This document shows positions 40,447-50,400 of a stretch of DNA of 64,000 nt, piece after piece. The stretch is from an uncultured Verrucomicrobiae bacterium. GTDB taxonomy: Bacteria; Verrucomicrobiota; Verrucomicrobiia; JADLBR01; CALLMV01. Position numbers and translations under genes: made by a program. The DNA lies in NCBI GenBank assembly GCA_938005615.1, contig CALLMV010000014.1:1-64000 (forward strand), in the 5' to 3' direction. The notes under the pieces are model-generated. The model was not told the origin of the DNA. It ran no database searches and saw only the letters and a list, made by a program, of their open reading frames with translations. The stretch's first letter is position 1. Every line of letters starts with the position of its first letter.

Positions 40447-41247
40447 ATGACATCGAAGCCCAAAATGAACAAACGATCAGGCGGCCGCTCCAACGATAAA
40501 ATGCGGCCTGTAAAATTTGAGGCTGATGTAGCACGCAACGCCTTGGCCTCCGTTTTATGTTCATTTGGTAACACCCAAGTCATCTGTGCAGTATCTTTGG
40601 AAGATTCCGTGCCCAAGTGGATGAAAGACCAAAATATTCCTGGTGGATGGGTTACTGCGGAGTATTCCATGCTGCCGTATTCCACAATGCCTCGAAAGGC
40701 GAGAGACATCACCCGAGGGAAGATTGACGGACGATCCTCTGAAATCCAGCGCCTTGTTGGGCGAAGTCTTCGTGCGGTATGCAACCTAGAGGCACTCGGC
40801 GCACGCTCACTGTGTGTTGATTGTGATGTGCTTCGTGCAGATGGAGGTACGCGAACTGCATCGATCAGCGGCGCATCCCTGGCCCTGGAGATCGCACGTT
40901 TGCGCCTAGAAAAAGAGCTTCGCCAGCCTATTCCCTTTTTGCGTGCTAGAGCCACAGCCGTCAGTGTGGGAATTGTTTCGGGCATTGCTTTACTAGACTT
41001 GGATTATCACGAGGACAGCGCGGCTGAGGTGGATATGAACGTCGTCATGACCAATCGAGGCGAGTTTATCGAAATTCAAGGCAGCGGCGAGGAGAGCACT
41101 TTTTCAAAACACCAACTTGGTTTAATGCTTCGTCTTGCAGAGAATGGCTGCGTAGAAGTCGCCAGAGCTCAGGAAAATTTCCTAAAAAAATTCTCGCGCT
41201 CCAAAAACCATAAGCACAAAGTCACTACAAAAGGAGTTGTATCATGA
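40447..41247 (+). CDS. rph: ribonuclease PH (start trimmed to MTSKPKMNKRSGGR)
   Basis: GNTQVICAVSLEDSVPKWM, GWVTAEYSMLPYSTMPR, RGKIDGRSSEIQRLVGRSLRAV. Confidence 0.94.
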   Translation: MTSKPKMNKRSGGRSNDKMRPVKFEADVARNALASVLCSFGNTQVICAVSLEDSVPKWMKDQNIPGGWVTAEYSMLPYSTMPRKARDITRGKIDGRSSEIQRLVGRSLRAVCNLEALGARSLCVDCDVLRADGGTRTASISGASLALEIARLRLEKELRQPIPFLRARATAVSVGIVSGIALLDLDYHEDSAAEVDMNVVMTNRGEFIEIQGSGEESTFSKHQLGLMLRLAENGCVEVARAQENFLKKFSRSKNHKHKVTTKGVVS

Positions 41248-41489
41248 AGCTTTACATCAAAGAAGGCTGTCCTTGGTGCGAAGAAGCGGAAGCTTGGCTC
41301 GAAGAACACAACTTCACCTATGAAAGGATCGATGTGCTTAGTGATCCTGTGGCCTATGCGGAAATGAAACGCATCTCTAACCAAACAAAAGCTCCTACTC
41401 TGGAACTTGATGATGGACAGGTGCTGGCCGACTTCGACGCAGATGAGCTGGAGGATTTCTTCCGTCACAAAGGCTTGATCGAAGATTGA
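41244..41489 (+). CDS. glutaredoxin-like protein
   Basis: KLYIKEGCPWCEEAEAWLEEHNFTYERIDV...TKAPTLELDDGQVLADFD. Confidence 0.88.
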   Translation: MKLYIKEGCPWCEEAEAWLEEHNFTYERIDVLSDPVAYAEMKRISNQTKAPTLELDDGQVLADFDADELEDFFRHKGLIED

Positions 41490-41524
41490 CCTACTGCTCC
41501 TTTCCCGGCATCAATGCCTTAAGA

Positions 41525-42631
41525 ATGACGTCGGTAGATCTTTTTGATAGCGAAGTTCACCCCTGGCTAAGCAGTCTACAACCCTACCAAACCGGCAAAC
41601 CAATCGAAGAAACTGCCCGCGAGTTTGGTCTAGACCCATCAGGGATCATAAAACTTGCCTCCAACGAAAACCCGCTAGGCCCCTCGCCCAAGGCAGTTGC
41701 TGCCATGCGAGATGCCTTGGAAAAATGTCATCTATACCCCGATGGCTCTGGCTACTACCTTCGTGATGCTATCGCACGCAAGCACGGGCTGGATATCGCC
41801 AATGTTGTTCTGGGCAATGGTTCCAATGAGATCATCGAACTTCTCGGTCATGTCATGCTCGGGCCGGGAAAAAATATCGTGACTGCGGAACACGCCTTTG
41901 TCGTGTATAAACTAATGGCCCAACTGCAAGGGGCGGAATGCATCGAAGTACCTGACCCGGACTTTCGGCATGATCTGCGCGCCATGCGTCAAGCCATCAC
42001 ACCGCAAACACGTCTAGTGTTTGTTGCCAATCCCAACAACCCCACTGGCACAACAGTCACTCCAGACGAGCTCGATGAGCTCATCATGCTCGCTCCATCT
42101 TGGGTCACCATAGTTGTTGATGAAGCCTACTTCGAATTCCTCAGTAATCCTCCCGATCTGCTTAAACACATTCGCTATGGACGCAATGTCGTAGTGATGC
42201 GCACTTTCTCCAAAAGCCAGGGGCTGGCCGGCCTGCGCGTCGGTTACGGCCTCATGCCATCACACATAGCCGCCTGGCTCCAGCGGGTCCGCCAGCCATT
42301 TAACGTTAACCTGATTGCACAGGCAGGCGCTCTCGCCTGCCTTCAAGATGAGGAGCACCAGCTTCGCACACGCCAGTTGGTAGATTCCCAGCGCGCTGCC
42401 ATGGAAAAGAGTCTTCAAGATATGGGCGTACGCACGATTCCCTCGGAAGCCAACTTCCTGCTCGTGCACGTCGGTAACGGTGATGCAGTGTTCCAAAAAC
42501 TCTTGCGCAAAGGAATCATTGTCCGAGCCATGTCCTCCTACAAACTTCCTGAGTGGATTCGCGTAACCATCGGAACTGCCGAGCAAAACGCGCGCTTTAT
42601 AGCAGAATTGCGTATCGCCCTAGGCAAGTGA
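41525..42631 (+). CDS. hisC: histidinol-phosphate/aromatic aminotransferase
   Basis: KLASNENPLGPSPKAVAAM, VFVANPNNPTGT, VVDEAYFEF, RTFSKSQGLAGLRVGYG. Confidence 0.93.
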   Translation: MTSVDLFDSEVHPWLSSLQPYQTGKPIEETAREFGLDPSGIIKLASNENPLGPSPKAVAAMRDALEKCHLYPDGSGYYLRDAIARKHGLDIANVVLGNGSNEIIELLGHVMLGPGKNIVTAEHAFVVYKLMAQLQGAECIEVPDPDFRHDLRAMRQAITPQTRLVFVANPNNPTGTTVTPDELDELIMLAPSWVTIVVDEAYFEFLSNPPDLLKHIRYGRNVVVMRTFSKSQGLAGLRVGYGLMPSHIAAWLQRVRQPFNVNLIAQAGALACLQDEEHQLRTRQLVDSQRAAMEKSLQDMGVRTIPSEANFLLVHVGNGDAVFQKLLRKGIIVRAMSSYKLPEWIRVTIGTAEQNARFIAELRIALGK

Positions 42632-42634
42632 TCC

Positions 42635-43510
42635 ATGCCAGAATTCGACCACGTCACCATCCTTGGTCCGGGCCTACTTGGCGGCTCGCTCGGTATGGCC
42701 ATTCGTCAGAAAAAAATCGCCTCTCGCGTGACAGTTTGGGGGCGACGACAGGAGGCTATTGACGAAACACTGCGACTAGGCGCTGCGGATGCGGGAACTT
42801 TAGATTTGTCCTCTGCGGTCAAGGATTGTGATTTGGCGGTCCTCTGCACCCCTACCCCAGTGTATGCAACTTTGCTGCCTGCACTGCAACGCTGCCTGCC
42901 AGCCCACGCCGTGCTTACTGATGTTGGTTCTGTAAAAGCCAACGTCTGCAACAAAATTGAGAATGTTTTGGGAGGTCGTTTCATAGGTTCCCACCCGATG
43001 ACCGGTTCAGAAAAGTCAGGCATCGGTTACGCCCGCCAAGACCTGTTTGATGGCGCAACCTGTGTCATCACACCTACTGAATTCACCACAACATCTGCAC
43101 TCGATGCCGCAGAGATTTTATGGAAATCAGTCGGCTGCACATTGATTTATCTTAGCCCGGCAGAGCACGATTCTGCCGTTGCTTATCTGAGCCATCTTCC
43201 TCACTTAATCGCAGCGATACTAGCCAATACATCCTCCAAAACCCCAGAAAAATACTACCCCGTGGCCGGCCCTGGATTTCGCGACACCACACGCGTGGCT
43301 TCAGGCCAACCAGAGATGTGGGCTGACATCCTGTTGGACAACCGCGCTGAGGTCGCCACTGCACTATCAGCTTTTATTTCCTACGTTGAGGAATTCTCCA
43401 CAGCATTGCGCGACGCAAACCGTGAAAAACTCACGGCACTTTTGACTTCCGCTCGAGTGAACCGCGAGGCCATCCTATCGGCAAAAAAACAAAATGACCG
43501 CCATTCGTAG
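42635..43510 (+). CDS. tyrA: prephenate dehydrogenase
   Basis: ILGPGLLGGSLGMAIR, LTDVGSVKANV, FIGSHPMTGSEKSGIGYARQDLFDGA. Confidence 0.93.
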   Translation: MPEFDHVTILGPGLLGGSLGMAIRQKKIASRVTVWGRRQEAIDETLRLGAADAGTLDLSSAVKDCDLAVLCTPTPVYATLLPALQRCLPAHAVLTDVGSVKANVCNKIENVLGGRFIGSHPMTGSEKSGIGYARQDLFDGATCVITPTEFTTTSALDAAEILWKSVGCTLIYLSPAEHDSAVAYLSHLPHLIAAILANTSSKTPEKYYPVAGPGFRDTTRVASGQPEMWADILLDNRAEVATALSAFISYVEEFSTALRDANREKLTALLTSARVNREAILSAKKQNDRHS

Positions 43511-44879
43511 CCGCCCAATAAAATACATCCGCGGAACACTCCAAGTCCCAGGTGATAAAAGCATGTCTCACAGAGCCATCATGCTGGCAGGACTTGCAGA
43601 CGGGTCATCACGCATCACCGGCTTTCTGCCTAGCGAAGACTGCCTTTGCACCTTACGCGCATTTCAAGCACTAGGTGCAAAAATCACCCGCGTAGATGCC
43701 ACCACTCTTGATATTGAGGGGAACGGCGGAAATTGCAGACAAGTGCTCGAGCCGATAGACTGTGGAAATTCCGGCACCGCCATGCGTCTGCTTGCAGGCA
43801 TACTGATCGCCCAACCCTTTACTTCCCGACTTGTCGGCGACGCCTCCCTGAGTTCACGCCCAATGAAGCGGATCATAGAACCGCTTGGTCTGATGGGTGG
43901 CGTCATCCTCAGCGAAAATAACAACGGCCGAGCGCCCCTCATCATACACGGAGACAGGATCCGGCCTGCCAGCTACGTCAGCCCCGTCGCCTCAGCACAA
44001 GTCAAAAGCGCCATGATGCTGGCAGCAATGTTTGCTGAAGGAGCCACAACCATCACCGAACCACAACGTTCCCGAGACCACACGGAAAGAATGTTCAGGC
44101 ATTATCACGTGCCCGTGCGCGTCGAAGGACTCACTGTCACAGTACACGGTCGCTGCCTACCTCACCCAGGTGATTTTTTCGTCCCGGGCGACATCTCTTC
44201 GGCTGCCTTCTGGATGGGAGCCGCTGCCGCAAAGGAAGACTCCCACCTCATCCTTGAAAACGTCGGCCTCAACCCTACCCGCACAGGAATCATTAGTGTG
44301 CTTCTGCGTATGGGTGCACAAATCAAGGAGTGCATCAAAGGCGGCAATAACGGTGAACCTTATGGCACAATCGAAATTCAGGGAGCCAAACTCCACGGCA
44401 CAAAGATCGGTGGGGCTGAAATCCCTACACTCATCGATGAAATCCCACTGATTGCCGCGATTGGTGCAGTCGCCCAAGGCGAAACACTCATCGCAGACGC
44501 CAAAGAACTGCGTGTTAAGGAAACCGATCGCATTGCCGTCATGGCCAAATGCCTCAGAGCCTTCGGTACAGAAGTCGAAGAACGCGAAGACGGTATGGTC
44601 ATCCTCGGCGGTAACAACCTTCGCGGAGCAACAGTTGACAGCCACGGCGACCACCGCATCGCTATGGCTTGCGCCATCCTGGGCCTCTTCGCCACAGGGC
44701 ATACCACTATCAAAAACTGCGAATGCGTCGCCACGTCTTATCCTGGATTTCAGCGCCATCTGCAGGCCGTGCTGGATGGGAAACTCCGACTAAACACTAA
44801 CCGCACGAAAAACCGCCTGACATTCGAACCCGAACAAACCAGCGTCCGTAGTGTTCCCACAACATCAATCACACCATGA
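43494..44879 (+). CDS. aroA: 3-phosphoshikimate 1-carboxyvinyltransferase
   Basis: VPGDKSMSHRAIMLAGLADG, DCGNSGTAMRLLAG, LRVKETDRIAVMAK, DHRIAMACAILGL. Confidence 0.96.
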   Translation: MTAIRSRPIKYIRGTLQVPGDKSMSHRAIMLAGLADGSSRITGFLPSEDCLCTLRAFQALGAKITRVDATTLDIEGNGGNCRQVLEPIDCGNSGTAMRLLAGILIAQPFTSRLVGDASLSSRPMKRIIEPLGLMGGVILSENNNGRAPLIIHGDRIRPASYVSPVASAQVKSAMMLAAMFAEGATTITEPQRSRDHTERMFRHYHVPVRVEGLTVTVHGRCLPHPGDFFVPGDISSAAFWMGAAAAKEDSHLILENVGLNPTRTGIISVLLRMGAQIKECIKGGNNGEPYGTIEIQGAKLHGTKIGGAEIPTLIDEIPLIAAIGAVAQGETLIADAKELRVKETDRIAVMAKCLRAFGTEVEEREDGMVILGGNNLRGATVDSHGDHRIAMACAILGLFATGHTTIKNCECVATSYPGFQRHLQAVLDGKLRLNTNRTKNRLTFEPEQTSVRSVPTTSITP

Positions 44880-45535
44880 GCCAACACACCGTCATTGCTG
44901 TGGATGGCCCCTCGGCCTCTGGTAAAAGTACCGTCGCTCGCGAAATCGCCCGCGCCCTTGGATTCTGCTACGTGGACACAGGAGCTATGTACCGAGCTGC
45001 AACATGGGAAGTACTCCAACGCGGCATCTCCCCTTCTGACCATCAAGCCGTCATCAACTCTGTCAAAACCAGTGAAATAACAGTTCTCATCGAAAACAAC
45101 TCCTCCGTCCTCTACAGAGGAGAAAAAATCCCTCTTGAAGCGCTACGATCACCCGAAGTCAACGCACACGTTTCGGAAGTCGCGAGCATCCCTGAGGTTC
45201 GGGAAATCCTCGTAGCCAAGCAACGTGCACTCTCCTCCCAAGTCCCTCTCGTGATGGAAGGTCGAGATATAGGTACTGCCGTCTTCCCACACACACCCTT
45301 TAAATACTACCTTGATGCCGACCCCGTTGTACGCGAGGCCAGGCGTACAGGTGAGGGACATAGCGATCTAATCCATCTGCGCGATGTTAAAGACAGTACA
45401 CGAGCCGTAGCCCCACTGCGTATCGCAGCAGATGCTTTCGTCATAGACTCCACCCACCTCACTATACCTCAAGTCGTTGCACTCATCCTGCACCACTTGC
45501 GCAAAAGCGGCCTGCGCGCCTCCTCACATCATTAA
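44876..45535 (+). CDS. cmk: cytidylate kinase
   Basis: IAVDGPSASGKSTVAREIARALGFCYVDTGAMYRA, MEGRDIGTAVFP. Confidence 0.95.
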   Translation: MSQHTVIAVDGPSASGKSTVAREIARALGFCYVDTGAMYRAATWEVLQRGISPSDHQAVINSVKTSEITVLIENNSSVLYRGEKIPLEALRSPEVNAHVSEVASIPEVREILVAKQRALSSQVPLVMEGRDIGTAVFPHTPFKYYLDADPVVREARRTGEGHSDLIHLRDVKDSTRAVAPLRIAADAFVIDSTHLTIPQVVALILHHLRKSGLRASSHH

Positions 45536-45585
45536 AGCCGCCGACGCGAAGCCGCTGGCCAAGACAAGCTGGCTCAGAAAAAAAC

Positions 45586-45613
45586 TTGAACATCCAATCG
45601 GCGCACGTATGGT
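45586..45613 (+). promoter_or_regulatory. Possible promoter for tRNA-Asp (TTGAAC - 16 bp - TATGGT)
   Basis: Near-consensus hexamers ending 15 bp upstream of the tRNA 5' end. Confidence 0.4.
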
Positions 45614-45628
45614 TTATGTTCTTGTTTG

Positions 45629-45702
45629 GGAGCCATAGCTCAATTGGTTAGAGCACTGCCCTGTCACGGCAGGGGTTGCGGGTTCGAGCCCCGTTGGCTC
45701 CG
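45629..45702 (+). tRNA. tRNA-Asp(GTC)
   Basis: GGAGCCA/TGGCTCC acceptor stem, D-arm TAGCTCAATTGGTTAGAGCA, anticodon stem CTGCC/GGCAG with loop CTGTCAC, GGTTCGAGCCC T-arm; CCA not encoded. Confidence 0.96.
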
Positions 45703-45722
45703 CTCCAGCTTACGCAAAAAAT

Positions 45723-46751
45723 GTGACAACCACCAACTCCCGGCTCATTTCGGTAGTACTTCCTTTTCACAATTCTGAAGCCACTCTTGCGCGCGCAATC
45801 AGGAGCATTCAAAACCAAACCTATCGTGATTGGGAACTTCTTCTAGCCGATGATGGCTCCACGGATTCCAGTCCGGACATCGCTCGAAGTTTTTCAAAAA
45901 ATGATCCACGCATTCGTCTTCTTCAATTACCAAAACGCGGAATCGTCCCCACGCTCAATGATGCTCTTAGTCGTGCAAGGGGCAAATACATCGCACGCAT
46001 GGATTCCGACGATTACTCTCACCCAGAACGCTTCACGCTGCAAATCGGGATGTTGAATAAGAACGCAGATCTCGGTTTAGTTTCGTGCCTCGTCAGGCAT
46101 ATCGACTCCGTTTTTCACGCACCAGGCTATAAGGCACACGTGCACTGGCTCAACACTTTGATCACTCCAGAACAACACTTCCTCGCCCGATTCATCGAAT
46201 CCCCTGTCGCTCATCCAAGCGTGCTCTATCGCAATGAGCTGCTCCAAACCCATGGCAGCTACAGCCAGGGGGATTTCCCCGAAGACTATGAACTCTGGCT
46301 CCGGTGGCTTAGCGCCGGAGTACGTTTCGCCAAAATCCCAGAATACCTCCTGGATTGGCACGACTCGCCTGACAGGCTTTCACGCACGGACGCCCGCTAC
46401 AACACAGATGCCTTTTACAAAATCAAATGCAAATACCTTGCCGCATGGCTCAAACACCATCAGGTCCCAGACCGACCCTTTTGGCTTTGGGGAGCCGGGC
46501 GTATTACTCGTAAAAGATTCCGCCTGCTTGAGCAGTTACACCGTCCATTTGATGGCTTTATCGACATTGATCCTAAGAAAATCGGTACCATCGTTGCCGG
46601 TCGAAAAGTCTTCAGCCCGGCCTCTCTTCGCCATTATCCAGACGTATTTATTCTGGCTGCCGTTGGCACTCGTGGAGCACGCAATCAAATCGTACAACAC
46701 CTCAAATCGTTTGGAAAAATTGAGGGTCTTGATTATCTCTGTACTGCGTAG
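45723..46751 (+). CDS. family 2 glycosyltransferase
   Basis: ISVVLPFHNSEATLARAIRSIQNQTYRDWELLLADDGSTDSSPDIA; DSDD motif; C-terminal GAGRITRK nucleotide-binding-like domain. Confidence 0.92.
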   Translation: MTTTNSRLISVVLPFHNSEATLARAIRSIQNQTYRDWELLLADDGSTDSSPDIARSFSKNDPRIRLLQLPKRGIVPTLNDALSRARGKYIARMDSDDYSHPERFTLQIGMLNKNADLGLVSCLVRHIDSVFHAPGYKAHVHWLNTLITPEQHFLARFIESPVAHPSVLYRNELLQTHGSYSQGDFPEDYELWLRWLSAGVRFAKIPEYLLDWHDSPDRLSRTDARYNTDAFYKIKCKYLAAWLKHHQVPDRPFWLWGAGRITRKRFRLLEQLHRPFDGFIDIDPKKIGTIVAGRKVFSPASLRHYPDVFILAAVGTRGARNQIVQHLKSFGKIEGLDYLCTA

Positions 46752-46767
46752 CCTCCAACTTGATGCA

Positions 46768-47106
46768 ATGACTATTGAGCAACTCATCGAACTTGAAATC
46801 AAGGTCCGCGAACTCGTCGCAGAGCTTGAACAAGCCATCACCCACGCCGACTTGCGCCCCCCTGGCCAGCTCGACGGCACTGAAGGTCGACTTTCCAGAC
46901 AAGATTCTCTCATGCGACACCAGATGGAGATGGAAGCCCAACGTCGGCGACAACTGCGTCTTCAACTCCTCAAAGAGGCCCTTCATCGCATGGATGCGGG
47001 TACCTATGGCATCTGCAAAGCCTGTGGCAAAGAAATCGAATACAGCCGACTAGAACTCCAGCCCGAAGCATTAGTATGCAGCGATTGCAAAAATAAAAAT
47101 TACTAA
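46768..47106 (+). CDS. TraR/DksA-family zinc-finger protein
   Basis: ALHRMDAGTYGICKACGKEIEYSRLELQPEALVCSDC: C4 zinc finger; start trimmed to MTIEQLIELE. Confidence 0.88.
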   Translation: MTIEQLIELEIKVRELVAELEQAITHADLRPPGQLDGTEGRLSRQDSLMRHQMEMEAQRRRQLRLQLLKEALHRMDAGTYGICKACGKEIEYSRLELQPEALVCSDCKNKNY

Positions 47107-47199
47107 GCCATGGCTGGCCTGGAATTTATCCTTTTCTTAGGAAAGTGTTTCCTAGACCAAACACATTGATTTTAGCAAAGGCTCAACACTGGGTGAGGA

Positions 47200-48570
47200 T
47201 CACTCTCCTGGTAGGTATTCGATGATTGGTACGATTGTACTGTCGCCCTCGGAGCCTTCTCGTGCAGGCTCCAGCGGTGTCTGCAGGGTCTCAGTTGGTG
47301 TAACACTTCGCTCCAAAATCTGGAATCTCCAACTCGTCTCCACATCACCACCCGTCGTCAAATCACGCGCAGTTACGACCACACGAAAGGTACCAGCGGG
47401 TTCTTCAAACGGCATCATTGCCACGATATCTCCCGTAACAGGATTCAATCGCAAGGGCAGATTCTGTTGACGCCCGACACGTATACGCAAATCGACCAGC
47501 TTTTCCGGTTCCAGCAGACGCAGGCGTATCAGTGTAAGCGGTGTAGTTAGCTTCTGGCCAGGCACTGGCTCAATGGCATGCACACCTAACGTTCGTTCTG
47601 CCAGGAACTCATCCAGTTGGGATTCATTGTCTGTCGAGATAATCACTCTACCGATAGAGTAGGGAGACGTCTGACGGGTGACAGGTTGCGGATCAACAGT
47701 CAATAACGCGCGAAATCCATAACCAATTGCTGCGTCGCGAACAACCCGATTCCAAGCCCCGTAGGGATAAGCATGCGCCCAGACCGGGCGACCAATTTGC
47801 CTTTCGATGATTCTTTTTGATTCCAACAGCTCAGTCTCCAAAAAAGCTGCGTACTCTCCATCGTTACGCTCTCCACGCCGATTAAGAAATGCATGCGATT
47901 TGCTATGGCTCTGAATTTCTGCACCACTCTTGGCTATCTCGCTCAGTTGAGCCCAAGTGCATGCTCCACCGCCCACACTAATGAAGTCCGTATAGATAAA
48001 AAATGTCCACGGCAACTCACGCCTGCGCAAAATGGGCCATGCAGATTGATAGACCGAACGATAACCATCATCCACAGTCAGCACAACTGACTTCATCGGG
48101 ATGTCCGGCCCTCCCTCAAGAAAATTAACTAAGCGCTCGAGACTAATGACTTCCCAGCCGCGTTTTGCTATCAGGTCAAGGTGTTGCGAAAAAACGCTCG
48201 AACTCGTTGAATATTTGTTTCCACGCCGGTCAAACTGATGGTAGCCCAACACTATAGCCACAGGCTCGGCTGGCATCTCACCGACCGCCCGAGGGGCCCT
48301 TGCAGCATCAAATTCTACTTGCGACCCTGCTGATGCTCTTTCTGAATTCTCATTTAATCCAACATCAGCTTGCTCCGATCCGTTAAGCACGCGCTCCGAA
48401 GATTGAGCCGCATGGCACCTTGCGAAATGAATCCATCCCGTAAAAAACAAAAAAACTCCGAGCCAACCGAAATACGAAATCACTCCGCTAGGAAGGATCA
48501 AGTACCAGCGACGGGGTGGCTCGCGGAAAATCATACTATCAGAGTTAGCATTTATGAAATTTCTTCGCAA
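47200..48570 (-). CDS. polysaccharide deacetylase (CE4) with N-terminal TM anchor
   Basis: VVLTVDDGYRSVYQSAWPILRRRELPWTFFIYTDFI, IQSHSKSHAFL; N-terminal hydrophobic segment. Confidence 0.9.
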   Translation of the reverse strand: MRRNFINANSDSMIFREPPRRWYLILPSGVISYFGWLGVFLFFTGWIHFARCHAAQSSERVLNGSEQADVGLNENSERASAGSQVEFDAARAPRAVGEMPAEPVAIVLGYHQFDRRGNKYSTSSSVFSQHLDLIAKRGWEVISLERLVNFLEGGPDIPMKSVVLTVDDGYRSVYQSAWPILRRRELPWTFFIYTDFISVGGGACTWAQLSEIAKSGAEIQSHSKSHAFLNRRGERNDGEYAAFLETELLESKRIIERQIGRPVWAHAYPYGAWNRVVRDAAIGYGFRALLTVDPQPVTRQTSPYSIGRVIISTDNESQLDEFLAERTLGVHAIEPVPGQKLTTPLTLIRLRLLEPEKLVDLRIRVGRQQNLPLRLNPVTGDIVAMMPFEEPAGTFRVVVTARDLTTGGDVETSWRFQILERSVTPTETLQTPLEPAREGSEGDSTIVPIIEYLPGE

Positions 48571-48656
48571 TTCACCTCAGGCCTGAAGACTAAATCAAAC
48601 AGTTCGGTTCTGCTCAAAAAGCTGCGGAAAACACGAATCTGTATTCTACAAAAGTT

Positions 48657-49589
48657 TCAGCAACAAGAATTGGATTTTACACCGATCGAAAGCTCCTCAC
48701 GGTGCTCCATATCAGGGGTACTTTCCAGAAGCTCGCGGATGACTTCTGCTAGGGATCGACGTTGATAAATCGCCGCATAAATACTTTCGATGATTGGAGC
48801 GGGCACACCAAGCGTACGGCACCTCTCGCGTAGAGCACGCACAGTCGTCACCCCTTCGGCCACTCCACCAAGCTTGGCAATCACTTCCCGAAAACTACGC
48901 CCCTGCGCAAGCCATTTTCCGAACCTTCTGTTGCGGCTCATATCACTGTAGCAGGTGAGTATCAAATCACCCACACCGCTTAATCCGGCGAAGGTATCTT
49001 GGCGTCCCCCCAAGGCAGTACCCACTCGCGTCATCTCGGCCAAACATCTCGTAAGCAACCCAGCGCGCGCATTCTCTCCATAGCCCAAAGCATCACACGC
49101 ACCGACCGCCAGTGCATAAACATTCTTAAGCGCACCACCCAACTGCACACCGACTGGATCCGTGCTCAAGTACACACGGAAATTTGGCTGGTTAAAAAGC
49201 CTTTGCACCATCCGTGCAAGCCTTTCGTCGCAACTTGCAGTCACCGCCGCGGCAGGCTTCCCCTGGATAATCTCCTCTGCAAAGTTCGGCCCAGCCAGCA
49301 CCGCGAAACGCTCCTCGCACCACAACTCCAATACAATCTCATGCACCATCCTACTGTGCTCAGGTTCCATGCCTTTTACAGAACTAATGATCGGCACCCC
49401 AGGTGCGGGAAACTTCCTCAACGTCTCATCCACATAACGCGATGGCACAGCAATCAAAACGGCGTCCAAATTGGCAGGATGCTCCGTAGGCAAGCTGCGC
49501 TTCCAGCGGTGCACGATGTTCCCGTTGTGTTCCAACAAAATTGCGAGCGCCTTGCCCCAGGCTCCTTGTCCAATCACCTCGATATTCAT
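48657..49589 (-). CDS. gpsA: glycerol-3-phosphate dehydrogenase (NAD(P)+), compact N-terminus
   Basis: IEVIGQGAWGKALAILLEHNG, VLAGPNFAEEI, GVQLGGALKNVYALAVGACDALGYGENARAGLLTR, SGVGDLILTC, SRNRRFG. Confidence 0.92.
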   Translation of the reverse strand: MNIEVIGQGAWGKALAILLEHNGNIVHRWKRSLPTEHPANLDAVLIAVPSRYVDETLRKFPAPGVPIISSVKGMEPEHSRMVHEIVLELWCEERFAVLAGPNFAEEIIQGKPAAAVTASCDERLARMVQRLFNQPNFRVYLSTDPVGVQLGGALKNVYALAVGACDALGYGENARAGLLTRCLAEMTRVGTALGGRQDTFAGLSGVGDLILTCYSDMSRNRRFGKWLAQGRSFREVIAKLGGVAEGVTTVRALRERCRTLGVPAPIIESIYAAIYQRRSLAEVIRELLESTPDMEHREELSIGVKSNSCC

Positions 49590-50230
49590 CCAGCACAGTC
49601 CTTGTTTTTGGATGCCCACGGTGGTGGTGTCTTGCTTTCGGTGCCTTGCATCAAACGCTTAATGTTTGAGCGGTGCTTCCAAATCGCAAGAATTGCCAAT
49701 ACAGTGATTGCCCAAGCGGCCCATCCTCCGGGTGCAAGTACCCACACCGAAGTAGCCATCGCAACCGATGCAAGTATTGAGCCCAAAGACACGTAATGAC
49801 TCATCAAAAACACGAGCAAAAAAACAGCAAAGGCTATCACAAACACCAATGGGTTAATCCCTACGAGGATTCCCGCCGTTGAAGCCACCCCTTTGCCGCC
49901 CTTGAAACCTAGCCAAGGGCAAAAATTATGTCCCAGCACAGCACTCACGCCAAAAATCACACGCAACATCTCCTCATCGCCGTCCCATTCCCAAGCCAGC
50001 GCCAAGCGGGTGAGCAGAAACACTGCACACCATGCCTTCATAAAATCCAAAAACAGCACCAGATATCCCCACCTTTTGCCACAAACGCGGCCTACGTTCG
50101 TTGCTCCGATATTTCCACTTCCGTGCTTACGCACATCCACCCCGTTCATCTTTCCGACGAGATAGCCAAAAGGCACAGACCCCATCGCAAATGCCACGAT
50201 AGCAAGCGCTGCAGCAAGCCAATACTCCAT
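49586..50230 (-). CDS. plsY: acyl-phosphate glycerol-3-phosphate acyltransferase
   Basis: GSVPFGYLVGK, HGSGNIGATNVGRV, LGHNFCPWLGFKGGKGVASTAG. Confidence 0.95.
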   Translation of the reverse strand: MEYWLAAALAIVAFAMGSVPFGYLVGKMNGVDVRKHGSGNIGATNVGRVCGKRWGYLVLFLDFMKAWCAVFLLTRLALAWEWDGDEEMLRVIFGVSAVLGHNFCPWLGFKGGKGVASTAGILVGINPLVFVIAFAVFLLVFLMSHYVSLGSILASVAMATSVWVLAPGGWAAWAITVLAILAIWKHRSNIKRLMQGTESKTPPPWASKNKDCAG

Positions 50231-50400
50231 GCGGGATTGCTAGCTGTACTCAACAAGTCGCGCAACACTCTTCTCCCCCCCTACACGAAATAGACTTTAG
50301 CGTTCAAAGGGTTTGTCGAAAACAAGTCTGAATCTCAGTATTTATTTTAAAGCGTTGTTAAAAAACGTTTTTTTTCTACACAAACACCATAACAAACAAC

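Noticed and set aside
46234-46767. N-terminal part of the 290-aa ORF ending at 47106
   Set aside because: Overlaps the glycosyltransferase in another frame; only the segment from 46768 is a DksA-like protein
47138-47154. Hairpin TAGGAAA-GTG-TTTCCTA between the DksA-like gene and the deacetylase
   Set aside because: Loop of 3, AT-rich stem and no following T-tract; may be a weak terminator but not supported enough to call
50366-50394. CGTTGTTAAAAAACGTTTTTTTT upstream of the P-type ATPase
   Set aside because: Too short a stem to distinguish from random A/T-rich sequence
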